Origin: Brevundimonas sp. | GTDB lineage: Bacteria; Pseudomonadota; Alphaproteobacteria; Caulobacterales; Caulobacteraceae | Assembly (NCBI GenBank): GCA_024711185.1 | Contig: JANJTI010000018.1 | Location: 1-17,192 of the forward strand | Length of the DNA stretch: 17,192 bases | Reading direction: 5' to 3' | Shown here: piece after piece, positions 8,448 through 14,586 of the stretch | Position numbering within the stretch: the first letter of the stretch is position 1 | Layout: each line of letters opens with the position of its first letter | Notes under the pieces: generated by a model | Database searches by the model: none | What the model was told of the DNA's origin: nothing | Seen by the model: the letters and a program-made list of their open reading frames with translations, nothing else | Translations under genes and position numbers: made by a program

Positions 8448-9048
8448 AGGTGTCGTCCACATCGTCGACGACGATCCGGCGGTGCGGAATTCGCTGCGCT
8501 TCCTGCTCAAGACCTCCGGCTACGAGGCCGCCACCTACGCGTCCGGCCCGGAACTGCTCAGCCAGGCCGACGAGCTGCGCGCCGGCTGCATCCTGACCGA
8601 CGTGCGCATGCCCGAGATGAACGGGCTGGAGCTGGTGCGCCAGCTCAAGGCCCGGGGCGTGTCTCACCCGGTCATCGTCATGACCGGCCACGCCGACGTG
8701 CCGCTGGCGGTCGAGGCCATGCGGGCCGGCGTCGTGGATTTCATCGAGAAGCCCTTCGACGACGAGGCGCTGCTGACGTCCGTCCGGTCGGCGCTGGCCC
8801 AGAACGCCGCCGCCGCCGGCGAGGACGCCGAAGTCGGGGAGATCCGCTCCCGGCTCGAGCAGCTGACGACGCGCGAGCGTCAGGTGCTGGAGGGCCTTGT
8901 CGCCGGACAGGCCAACAAGGCGATCGCCTACGACCTGGAGATCAGTCCGCGCACGGTCGAGGTCTACCGCGCCAACGTCATGACCAAGATGAAGGCGCGC
9001 AGCCTCTCCGAACTGGTGCGCATGCGGCTGCTGGTCGGCAAGGCCTAG
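8437..9048 (+). CDS. fixJ: Response regulator FixJ
   Basis: A 203-residue NarL/FixJ-family DNA-binding response regulator, phosphorylated by FixL. The receiver domain keeps all key residues: acidic triad DDD at 11-13, phospho-acceptor Asp55 ([10 protein letters not shown]), Thr83 (VMTGHAD) and Lys105 (IEKPFDD). The LuxR-type helix-turn-helix follows at about 141-200 ([32 protein letters not shown]). The ATG sits inside the fixL 3' end (ATGACGACTGA), preceded by AAGGAG. The stop TAG overlaps the stop of the convergent FixT-like gene, so no space is left for a terminator between them. By homology its main target should be fixK. Confidence 0.96.
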   Translation: MTTEGVVHIVDDDPAVRNSLRFLLKTSGYEAATYASGPELLSQADELRAGCILTDVRMPEMNGLELVRQLKARGVSHPVIVMTGHADVPLAVEAMRAGVVDFIEKPFDDEALLTSVRSALAQNAAAAGEDAEVGEIRSRLEQLTTRERQVLEGLVAGQANKAIAYDLEISPRTVEVYRANVMTKMKARSLSELVRMRLLVGKA

Positions 9049-9443
9049 CAGGGCTCCGGCTGGGCGCCGAGCGCCTGTTTCACGGTGTCGAGCAGGCCGT
9101 CGTTGAGCAGCGGCATCTCGACGATCGGCGCGCCGGCGGCCAGCGCGCGCTGACGCATCACCGCCTTCGGATTGGTGGCGATGAGAATGGCCGGCGCTGA
9201 TACCCCCTTGGCCCGCAGTTGCTCGAGCAACTGCAGCCCGTCCATGTCCGGAAGCTTGTAGTCGACCACCAGACAGCCGGCGGCGCCTGGCCGTTCGCTG
9301 GCCAGTGTCTCGGCGCCGCTCGGATAAGAGCTGACCTCCAGGCCCTCGAGGCCGAAGGCGAACTCTATGGCGTGCGTCACCGCCGGGTCGCTCTCGACGA
9401 GAACGACCGCGGGCCCCGCCGCCGTCGGCCTTCGCCCGGTCAT
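9045..9443 (-). CDS. fixT: Single-domain receiver protein, FixT-like
   Basis: A 132-residue stand-alone receiver with no output domain. It keeps an acidic pair (Glu17, Asp19), the phospho-acceptor Asp61 (VVDYKLPDMDG) and Thr90, but the conserved Lys of the KP motif is replaced by Met110 (VEMPLL), so normal phospho-signalling is unlikely. In Caulobacter, FixT is encoded beside fixK, inhibits FixL and has been reported to bind an iron-sulfur cluster. This protein sits in the same context and has two cysteines, Cys57 and the C-terminal Cys132; whether they correspond to FixT cluster ligands I cannot say. The start codon overlaps the fixK stop (ATGA), giving coupled translation, and the stop overlaps that of convergent fixJ. 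The FixT name rests on architecture, missing Lys and gene order, not on alignment. Confidence 0.75.
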   Translation of the reverse strand: MTGRRPTAAGPAVVLVESDPAVTHAIEFAFGLEGLEVSSYPSGAETLASERPGAAGCLVVDYKLPDMDGLQLLEQLRAKGVSAPAILIATNPKAVMRQRALAAGAPIVEMPLLNDGLLDTVKQALGAQPEPC

Positions 9444-10126
9444 TGCAGTATGCCCTCCAGCAATTCCGGCTGCAGAAGCCGCACGACGCGGCTGGAGCGC
9501 GCCTCGATGAGGCCGGACGCTTCCAGCTGCGACAGGGTGCGCGACACCGTGTGGATGGTCAGACCGAGATAGTCGGCCAGGTCCTGCCGCGTCATCGGCA
9601 GCTCGAAGGCGGATCCGGCGCCGGTCCGCGCCGCGAAATCGACCAGGAAGGCCACCACCCGCTCGACGGCGCCGTGCCGCGCGAGCACGAGGGCGTGTTC
9701 CTCGCTGCGGTGAAAGGCCCGCAGGCTGACCTGCCACAGGGCGCGCGAGAGACGCGGGTCCGAAGAAGCCAGGTCCGACAGCTCGCTGCGTCGCATGACG
9801 TCGACCGTCGCCTGGCTCAGGGCGACGGCGGTCGCGCCGTACTCGACGCCGGCCTCCATGCCGATGAAGTCGCCGGGCAGGTAGAAGCTCATGACCTGTC
9901 GGCGGCCGTCGGAGAACAGCCGATAGGTGGCGACCGCGCCGGCGCGCACCCGGAACACCTTGTAGCTGGGCTCGGACTGGCGAAACAGTTCGCGGCCGGC
10001 CGCGACGATGTGGGTGGAGGCATCCTCGTCGAAGGTGTCGCACAGGCTGCACGGCTCGTCCGAAGATCTCGCCCGGAGAGGCTCGGTCACCGTGCGGGGC
10101 GCGGCTGCGAGGTTATAGGTGGCCAT
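9440..10126 (-). CDS. fixK: Crp/Fnr-family regulator FixK
   Basis: A 228-residue cytoplasmic transcription factor with an N-terminal cyclic-nucleotide-type beta-roll (about 40-120, with LPGDFIGME) and a C-terminal winged helix (about 187-218, MTRQDLADYLGLTIHTVSRTLSQLE). It has CSLC at 26-29 but no third N-terminal cysteine and no cysteine at the position of FNR Cys122, so it is not an O2-sensing FNR with a 4Fe-4S cluster; FixK fits better and agrees with its position next to fixLJ. The ATG at 10126 is preceded by AAGGAG eight bases upstream; a longer frame to 10144 lacks this. It runs into the FixT-like gene through an ATGA overlap. The recognition helix carries His202 where FNR has Glu209. 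It is probably activated by FixJ and in turn drives high-affinity oxidase and related genes outside this window. Confidence 0.88.
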   Translation of the reverse strand: MATYNLAAAPRTVTEPLRARSSDEPCSLCDTFDEDASTHIVAAGRELFRQSEPSYKVFRVRAGAVATYRLFSDGRRQVMSFYLPGDFIGMEAGVEYGATAVALSQATVDVMRRSELSDLASSDPRLSRALWQVSLRAFHRSEEHALVLARHGAVERVVAFLVDFAARTGAGSAFELPMTRQDLADYLGLTIHTVSRTLSQLEASGLIEARSSRVVRLLQPELLEGILQ

Positions 10127-10192
10127 GCGGGATGCTCCTTGCATGGCGATCCACTAGGCTCCGGCCCGCCCGCGCGACACCTCGGTTTCGTC

Positions 10193-10208
10193 CCTAAGGG
10201 ATTTCCCG
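10193..10208. promoter_or_regulatory. Second copy of the CCTAAGG motif, between fixK and the NnrR-type gene
   Basis: CCTAAGGGATTTCCCG; with two more bases on the left it contains TCCCT-A-AGGGA, a near-palindrome. It is centred about 74 bp before the fixK ATG and 61 bp before the ATG of the divergent Crp/Fnr gene. It shares 13 of 16 positions with 6915-6930. By analogy with other FixLJ systems a FixJ site is expected in front of fixK, and this is the only clear repeated motif there. Assignment is tentative. Confidence 0.35.
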
Positions 10209-10261
10209 AGGGTGCCCGCAGGAGCGCCGCGATCTACAGCAGGCCAAACTGCGGAGTCGCC

Positions 10262-10951
10262 ATGCCTCACGCCGATCCCCGGCTGCTGCAACGCGCCGAA
10301 ATGTTCGCCGGCTTGCCGCTCGACGAGCTCGGGGAGGTCATGGCTGCGGGGGCCCTGCGGCGGCTCTCCGCCGGCGAGCGCGTCTTCGCCCAGGGCGATC
10401 CCGGCGTGAGTTGCCACAGCCTCCTTGAGGGGCGGGTGAAGATCGTCCAGACGCTTCCGGATGGCTCCCAGTCGGTGCTGCGCTTCATCGGACCCGGCGA
10501 GATGTACGGCACGGTCGCCGCCCTCATGGGCCAGCCCTTCCCCGCCGACGCCCTCGCGGTGACGGAGAGCCTCGAGGTCCGCTGGACCGTGCCGGCCTTC
10601 CGGGAGCTGATGCGGCGGCACCCGGAGATCGGGGTCCGCTCCACCGCCTCCGCCGGAACCCGCCTGTTCGATCTTCACAGCCGGGTCAGCGAGCTCACCA
10701 GCGAGCGGGTCGAGCAGCGGATCGCAAAGACCCTGCTCCGGCTCGCCCGCAAGGCCGGTCGTCCCATCGACGACGGCGTCGAGATCGACTTTCCGATCAC
10801 CCGTCAGGACCTCGCCGAAATGACCGGCTCCACCCTGCACACCGTCAGTCGGACCCTGGCGGCCTGGGATGCGTCGGGCCTGACCGGCAGCGCCCGGCGC
10901 AGGATCGTGGTTCGCGACATCGAGAGTCTCGAGACGATCGCCGAGGGCTGA
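10262..10951 (+). CDS. nnrR: Crp/Fnr-family regulator, NnrR/Dnr-type (probable NO sensor)
   Basis: A 229-residue Crp/Fnr protein: beta-roll sensor domain (about 15-115, FIGPGEMYGTVAALMG), long dimer helix (about 120-155) and winged helix (about 177-207, ITRQDLAEMTGSTLHTVSRTLAAWD). It has a single cysteine (Cys51), so it is not a 4Fe-4S FNR; Dnr and NnrR proteins lack these cysteines too and are thought to sense NO through haem. The recognition helix has His193, Ser196 and Arg197; Ser and Arg are the FNR TTG-reading residues, while His replaces Glu209, in line with TTGCG and not TTGAT half-sites in the surrounding promoters. ATG 10262 has GGAG five bases upstream; the frame is open further back but that overlaps fixK antisense. 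It is divergent from fixK with a 135-bp gap and convergent with pseudoazurin. The NnrR name is inferred from context. Confidence 0.8.
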   Translation: MPHADPRLLQRAEMFAGLPLDELGEVMAAGALRRLSAGERVFAQGDPGVSCHSLLEGRVKIVQTLPDGSQSVLRFIGPGEMYGTVAALMGQPFPADALAVTESLEVRWTVPAFRELMRRHPEIGVRSTASAGTRLFDLHSRVSELTSERVEQRIAKTLLRLARKAGRPIDDGVEIDFPITRQDLAEMTGSTLHTVSRTLAAWDASGLTGSARRRIVVRDIESLETIAEG

Positions 10952-10997
10952 GCGCACCTGCGGGCCGGTTCGGCGGTCGTTCCATCATCGGCGCACG

Positions 10998-11030
10998 AAA
11001 AACAGGGCCCGGGGCGATCCCCGGACCCTG
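10998..11030 (-). terminator. Intrinsic terminator after pseudoazurin
   Basis: On the minus strand CAGGGTCCGGGG pairs with CCCCGGGCCCTG (12 bp, one G-T wobble) around the tetraloop ATCG and is followed by TTTTT. It starts 28 bases after the pseudoazurin stop. The plus-strand reading has no T-run, so it serves the minus-strand ric-like/pseudoazurin unit and not the convergent Crp/Fnr gene. Confidence 0.85.
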
Positions 11031-11057
11031 CTTCCGCCCCCCGCCCCCGCGGAGTGC

Positions 11058-11501
11058 TCAGCGAGCGAAGTACTCCGCGAACCGGCGGCGGGCGATGTTC
11101 GGCGCCCGCGCGGCGGCGGCCTCGGCGGCCGCTCGGTTGGCCGAGCCGTCGCCGACGATCACCAGCCCGACCATGCCCATGCTGTAGTGCGGCGCGCATT
11201 TGATGCCATAGACGCCCGGCTGGGTGACGCGGAGCACATACTCCTGGCCCATGGGGCCGCGGGTCACCTGCACGCCGGCCGGCAGCATTCCGGCGATGGT
11301 CTCGGCGTTGTGCCCCGGGTCGGTCGGCACGTAGCGGATGGTGTCGCCCGGGCGGGCCCGGACCACGGCCGGCGAGAAGACCATGGTTCCGTCGGCGCCG
11401 CGGTTCAGCATCTGGACCCGGTGCTCGGCGGCCGCGGCTTCACCCGCCATGGCGAGGGCCAGCCCGGCGGCGGCCAGGGTGATGAAGGTGCGTTTCAGCA
11501 T
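11058..11501 (-). CDS. paz: Pseudoazurin (type 1 copper protein)
   Basis: A periplasmic blue-copper protein that carries electrons, here presumably to the NirK encoded downstream in the window. The 147-residue precursor has a Sec signal peptide (LKRTF, a hydrophobic core, cleavage near residue 25 after EAAAA). The type 1 copper ligands are all present with canonical pseudoazurin spacing: His64 (GHNAE), Cys102, His105 and Met110 (IKCAPHYSMGMVGL). The C-terminal helical tail rich in Ala and Arg is usual for pseudoazurins. ATG 11501 is used because it starts the signal peptide; the frame extends to 11546 without a hydrophobic leader. It follows the RIC-like gene by 54 bp in the same direction, with no TTGCG box of its own, so both probably share the operator at 12232-12245. 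A clear terminator follows. Confidence 0.94.
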   Translation of the reverse strand: MLKRTFITLAAAGLALAMAGEAAAAEHRVQMLNRGADGTMVFSPAVVRARPGDTIRYVPTDPGHNAETIAGMLPAGVQVTRGPMGQEYVLRVTQPGVYGIKCAPHYSMGMVGLVIVGDGSANRAAAEAAAARAPNIARRRFAEYFAR

Positions 11502-11555
11502 TGTCTTTCTACCTTGAAGTAACCGGCGCGGCCCTTGCCGCGTCATGGACCTCTT

Positions 11556-12197
11556 CTAGGCGGCGGCGTCGGCCGTGACCTTGTCCGGGGACAAGATGAC
11601 CGCTCCGTATGATTGCGGAGCCCCGACGCCGATACCTGCGTCTTCCAGACGCATCCGCTCGGCGAGCGCCCGGTCGACCTTCAGGCTCAGGACGTAGAGA
11701 AGCCGCCAGACCGCGCAGGCGTGCGCCGGCGCCTCGTAATCTCCCGTCAGCCGGCGCAGGACCTCCAGCCGGGCCGCGAGCGCCGCATGGTCGTCGCGCA
11801 GCCCTGCGCGCAGGGGAGGAGACGCGGTCCCGCCGGCGCTGCGGGCGAACGCCTCATGGGCGTCGTGCGCCTCGAGATCCTGCAACAGATCGTAGAGCTC
11901 ATCGACGATCCCGTGCGGCCACAGGTCGTCCGTCCGGTGCGCGCGCTCGCCCGTGCGGGCGAGGGTCACGGCGTCCGCCAGTCGCTTGCGGATCGCTTCG
12001 CCCTCGTCCCGCTGCAGGCGGGCCAGTCGGAGCTGCGGGTCGTCGTCCGCCGCGGTTTCGGTCTCGATCAGGCTGCTGAGGCCGGCGTTGAACGTCACGC
12101 GGTCGACGGCGTCGCATCGTCTGACGCCCCATCGCTCCAGCGTCTCGGCCTGGAGCCTGTCGTCGGGGGAAGGCGGGTCGGGATGGTGCGGGCACAT
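11556..12197 (-). CDS. Divergent RIC/YtfE/DnrN-family di-iron (hemerythrin-like) protein lacking two iron ligands
   Basis: A 213-residue cytoplasmic protein that I place in the RIC family (repair of iron centres: YtfE, ScdA, DnrN, NorA). RIC proteins release or repair iron in nitrosatively damaged clusters and are classic NO-regulon members. The C-terminal half matches YtfE well: LTGDYEAP, AxACAVWRLLY and LExRMRLED parallel the TPPxEACTTW and HISLENN regions. Aligning by spacing with E. coli YtfE gives His105=His87, His129=His111, Glu133=Glu115, His160=His137 and Glu208=Glu185, but His84=Gly66 and His204=Arg181. The YtfE N-terminal CCGG is reduced to one Cys (28), and the LFP after the last helix is replaced by a different tail. 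The ATG at 12197 has no ribosome-binding site but lies exactly 41.5 bp from the operator centre; an upstream ATG would overlap the operator. It is likely the first gene of an operon with pseudoazurin. Confidence 0.72.
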   Translation of the reverse strand: MCPHHPDPPSPDDRLQAETLERWGVRRCDAVDRVTFNAGLSSLIETETAADDDPQLRLARLQRDEGEAIRKRLADAVTLARTGERAHRTDDLWPHGIVDELYDLLQDLEAHDAHEAFARSAGGTASPPLRAGLRDDHAALAARLEVLRRLTGDYEAPAHACAVWRLLYVLSLKVDRALAERMRLEDAGIGVGAPQSYGAVILSPDKVTADAAA

Positions 12198-12231
12198 GAA
12201 GGCAGGTTGCCGGGATCGCGACGCCGCCACA

Positions 12232-12245
12232 TTGCGCCGGCGCAA
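12232..12245. promoter_or_regulatory. Perfect NnrR/Dnr-type operator shared by the divergent RIC-like gene and nrdJ
   Basis: TTGCGCCGGCGCAA, a perfect 14-bp palindrome identical to the norZ copy, is the only such site in the 99-bp divergent gap. It is centred 41.5 bp from the RIC-like ATG and 58.5 bp from the nrdJ ATG. At class II spacing both directions show a hexamer with A2 and T6 of a -10 element: CAACCT toward the RIC-like gene (12209-12204) and GACCCT toward nrdJ (12268-12273). One dimer could therefore serve both promoters. Predicted leaders are 0 and about 17 bases. Confidence 0.68.
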
Positions 12246-12296
12246 GTTCGCCATCCGGGGAATCGGCGACCCTCTCTGGTCCCGAAGGAGGACAGC

Positions 12297-14543
12297 ATGG
12301 CGTTCGACAATCCCCTGGCCGCGGAGATCTGGCGCGGCAAGTACAGCTTCCAGCCGCCCCAGGGCGGCGGCGACGAAACCATCGGACAGACGTGGGCGCG
12401 CGTCGCCGCCGCCATCGCCGAAGCCGAGGCGCCGAAGGCGCGCGCCCGCTGGCGGGAACGGTTCGAGGAGGCGCTGACCGACTTCCAGTTCCTGCCCGCG
12501 GGCAGAATCCTTGCCGGCGCGGGGACCGGGCGGAACGTCACCCTGTTCAACTGCTTCGTCATGGGCACGGTGCCGGACGACCTCGGCGGCATCTTCGAGG
12601 CGGTGCGCGAGGCGGCCGTGACCATGCAGCAGGGCGGCGGCGTGGGCATGGACTTCTCCACCATCCGGCCCTCCGGCGCGGCGGTGAAAGGCGTCGGCGC
12701 AGACGCCTCCGGCCCGCTCAGCTTCATGGACGTCTGGGACTCCATGTGCCGCACCATCCTCTCGGCCGGCCAGCGGCGCGGCGCCATGATGGGCTGCCTG
12801 CGCATCGACCACCCCGACATCGAGGCCTTCATCGACGCCAAGCGCGACCCGGCGCGGCTGCGCAATTTCAACGTCTCGGTGCTGGTGCCCGACGCCTTCA
12901 TGCAGGCGCTGCAGGACGACGGAGACTGGCGGCTGGTGTTCGGCGGCGAAACCTTCCGCACCGTCCGCGCCCGCGACCTGTGGGACCGGCTGATGCGCGC
13001 CACCTACGATGTCGCCGAGCCGGGCGTGATCTTTATCGACCGGGTCAACGAGCGGAACAATCTCGCGGGCGTCGAGATGATCTCGGCCAGCAACCCGTGC
13101 GGCGAGCAGATGCTCCCGCCCTACGGCGCCTGCCTGCTCGGCTCGATCAATCTGGCCCGCCTCGTGCCGCATCCATTCTCGGCCGACGCCGGACTGGACG
13201 AGGAAAAGCTGGGGGAGCTGACCCGCGTCGCCATCCGCTTCCTCGACAACGTCATCGACGTCTCCCGCTTCCCCCTGCCCCAGCAGGAGACGGAGGCGAA
13301 GGCGAAGCGGCGCATCGGCCTTGGCGTCACCGGTCTCGCCGACGCACTGGTGTTCTGCGGGGCGCGTTACGGCGAGGAGGCAGCGGCCGCCCTGACCCGC
13401 CGCTGGCTGGGCGTGATCAAGCGCGAGGCCTACCGCGCCTCGGCGGAACTGGCCGCCGAGAAGGGCGCCTATCCGCTGTACGACCCGGCCATCCTCGACA
13501 CGCCGAACCTGAAGGATCTGGACGAAGACACCCGGGCCCTCGTCGCGAAGCACGGCCTTCGCAACGGCTGCCTGACCTCGATCGCCCCGACCGGCACCAC
13601 CTCCCTGCTGGCCGGCAACGTCTCCTCCGGCATCGAACCCGTGTTCGCCTGGGCCTACACCCGCAAGGTGCTTCAGCCCGACGGCTCGAAGCGCGAGGAG
13701 GCCGTCGAGGACTACGCCCTGACGGTCTGGAAACGCCTGCAGGGCGACGCGCCGCCGCCGGAGCACGCCTTCGTCACGGCCCAGACCCTGACGCCGGAGC
13801 ACCACCTGCGCATGCAGGCCGTGGCCCAGGAGATGGTCGACAGCTCCATCTCCAAGACCGTCAATTGCCCCGAGGACATCGCCTTCGACGACTTCGCGGA
13901 CGTCTACGTCCGGGGCTGGGCCATGGGCTGCAAGGGCCTGACCACCTACCGGCCCAACGCGGTGACCGGTTCGGTCTTGTCGGCGGCTCCGCCGGCCCCG
14001 GCCCCGGCCCCGGCGCCGCCGTCCGAAGGTCCGGTGCTCGCCGCCCGCGACGAGGCGCTGGACGGCCGCACCTACAAGATCAAGTGGCCCGACAGCCCGC
14101 ACGCCGTCTACGTCACCCTCAACGACGTCGAGGGCCCTGAGGGCCCGCGGCCGTTCGAGATATTCATCAACTCAAAGAATATGGAGCACTACGCCTGGAC
14201 GCTGGGGCTGACCCGGATGATCTCGGCGGTCTTCCGGCGAGGCGGCGACGTGTCTTTCGTGGCCGAGGAGCTCAAGGCGGTGTTCGACCCGCGCGGCGGC
14301 GGCTGGCTGAACGGGCGCTACGTCCCGTCCCTGCTGGCGGCGATCGGCGGCGTCATCGAACGCCACCTGGCCCGCGACGCCGAGGCCTGCGCCGCGCACG
14401 TCCACGAGGCGGTTCACGTCCCGGCCGAGGCCGCGACGGCTCCGATGTCGAAGATCTGCTGCCCTAAATGCGGGGCCGTCGGCCTGGTGCGCAAGGAAGG
14501 CTGCGACACCTGCTTCGACTGCGGCTACTCGAAGTGCGGCTGA
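12297..14543 (+). CDS. nrdJ: Adenosylcobalamin-dependent (class II) ribonucleoside-diphosphate reductase
   Basis: A 748-residue cytoplasmic enzyme that makes deoxyribonucleotides by a B12-generated thiyl radical and does not need oxygen, unlike class I. Motifs: NCFVMGTV with redox Cys86, GGGVGMDFSTIRP (113-125), active-site SNPCGEQ with Asn266-Cys268-Glu270, APTGTTS, VSSGIEPVF and a C-terminal Cys-rich knuckle (CCPKCG ... CDTCFDCGYSKCG), all typical of alphaproteobacterial NrdJ. Between core and C-terminal part (about 560-580) lies a short Pro-Ala linker. No nrdB-like or nrdD partner is nearby. ATG 12297 follows AAGGAGG six bases upstream; the longer open frame is antisense to the RIC-like gene. 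Regulation is probably through the shared TTGCG box at 12232-12245, which would place NrdJ in the NO regulon. I see no cobalamin riboswitch in the 51 bases between operator and start. Confidence 0.96.
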   Translation: MAFDNPLAAEIWRGKYSFQPPQGGGDETIGQTWARVAAAIAEAEAPKARARWRERFEEALTDFQFLPAGRILAGAGTGRNVTLFNCFVMGTVPDDLGGIFEAVREAAVTMQQGGGVGMDFSTIRPSGAAVKGVGADASGPLSFMDVWDSMCRTILSAGQRRGAMMGCLRIDHPDIEAFIDAKRDPARLRNFNVSVLVPDAFMQALQDDGDWRLVFGGETFRTVRARDLWDRLMRATYDVAEPGVIFIDRVNERNNLAGVEMISASNPCGEQMLPPYGACLLGSINLARLVPHPFSADAGLDEEKLGELTRVAIRFLDNVIDVSRFPLPQQETEAKAKRRIGLGVTGLADALVFCGARYGEEAAAALTRRWLGVIKREAYRASAELAAEKGAYPLYDPAILDTPNLKDLDEDTRALVAKHGLRNGCLTSIAPTGTTSLLAGNVSSGIEPVFAWAYTRKVLQPDGSKREEAVEDYALTVWKRLQGDAPPPEHAFVTAQTLTPEHHLRMQAVAQEMVDSSISKTVNCPEDIAFDDFADVYVRGWAMGCKGLTTYRPNAVTGSVLSAAPPAPAPAPAPPSEGPVLAARDEALDGRTYKIKWPDSPHAVYVTLNDVEGPEGPRPFEIFINSKNMEHYAWTLGLTRMISAVFRRGGDVSFVAEELKAVFDPRGGGWLNGRYVPSLLAAIGGVIERHLARDAEACAAHVHEAVHVPAEAATAPMSKICCPKCGAVGLVRKEGCDTCFDCGYSKCG

Positions 14544-14549
14544 ACCCGT

Positions 14550-14576
14550 CGGCGGGGCGGTCCGTCCGCCCCGCCG
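14550..14576. terminator. GC-rich hairpin between convergent nrdJ and porin gene
   Basis: An 11-bp perfect stem (CGGCGGGGCGG paired with CCGCCCCGCCG, loop of 5) starts 7 bases after the nrdJ stop and ends 11 bases before the porin stop codon on the other strand. There is no T-run on either side, so it is at best a weak or factor-assisted bidirectional terminator. The core GGCGGGGCGG also forms the stem of the norZ terminator. Confidence 0.45.
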
Positions 14577-14586
14577 GCCGTCTGCC

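Noticed and set aside
9440..10126. FixK gene as an oxygen-sensing FNR/FnrL because of CSLC.
   Set aside because: Only two cysteines are present in the whole N-terminal part and none at the FNR Cys122 position; four are needed for the cluster.
12246..12296. Possible cobalamin riboswitch before nrdJ.
   Set aside because: Only 51 bases separate operator and start codon, too short for the aptamer, and no B12-box-like sequence is seen.
12198..14102. Long minus-strand open frame continuing the RIC-like gene upstream through nrdJ.
   Set aside because: Only the part from 12197 downward shows family similarity; the rest mirrors nrdJ and would bury the operator at 12232-12245.
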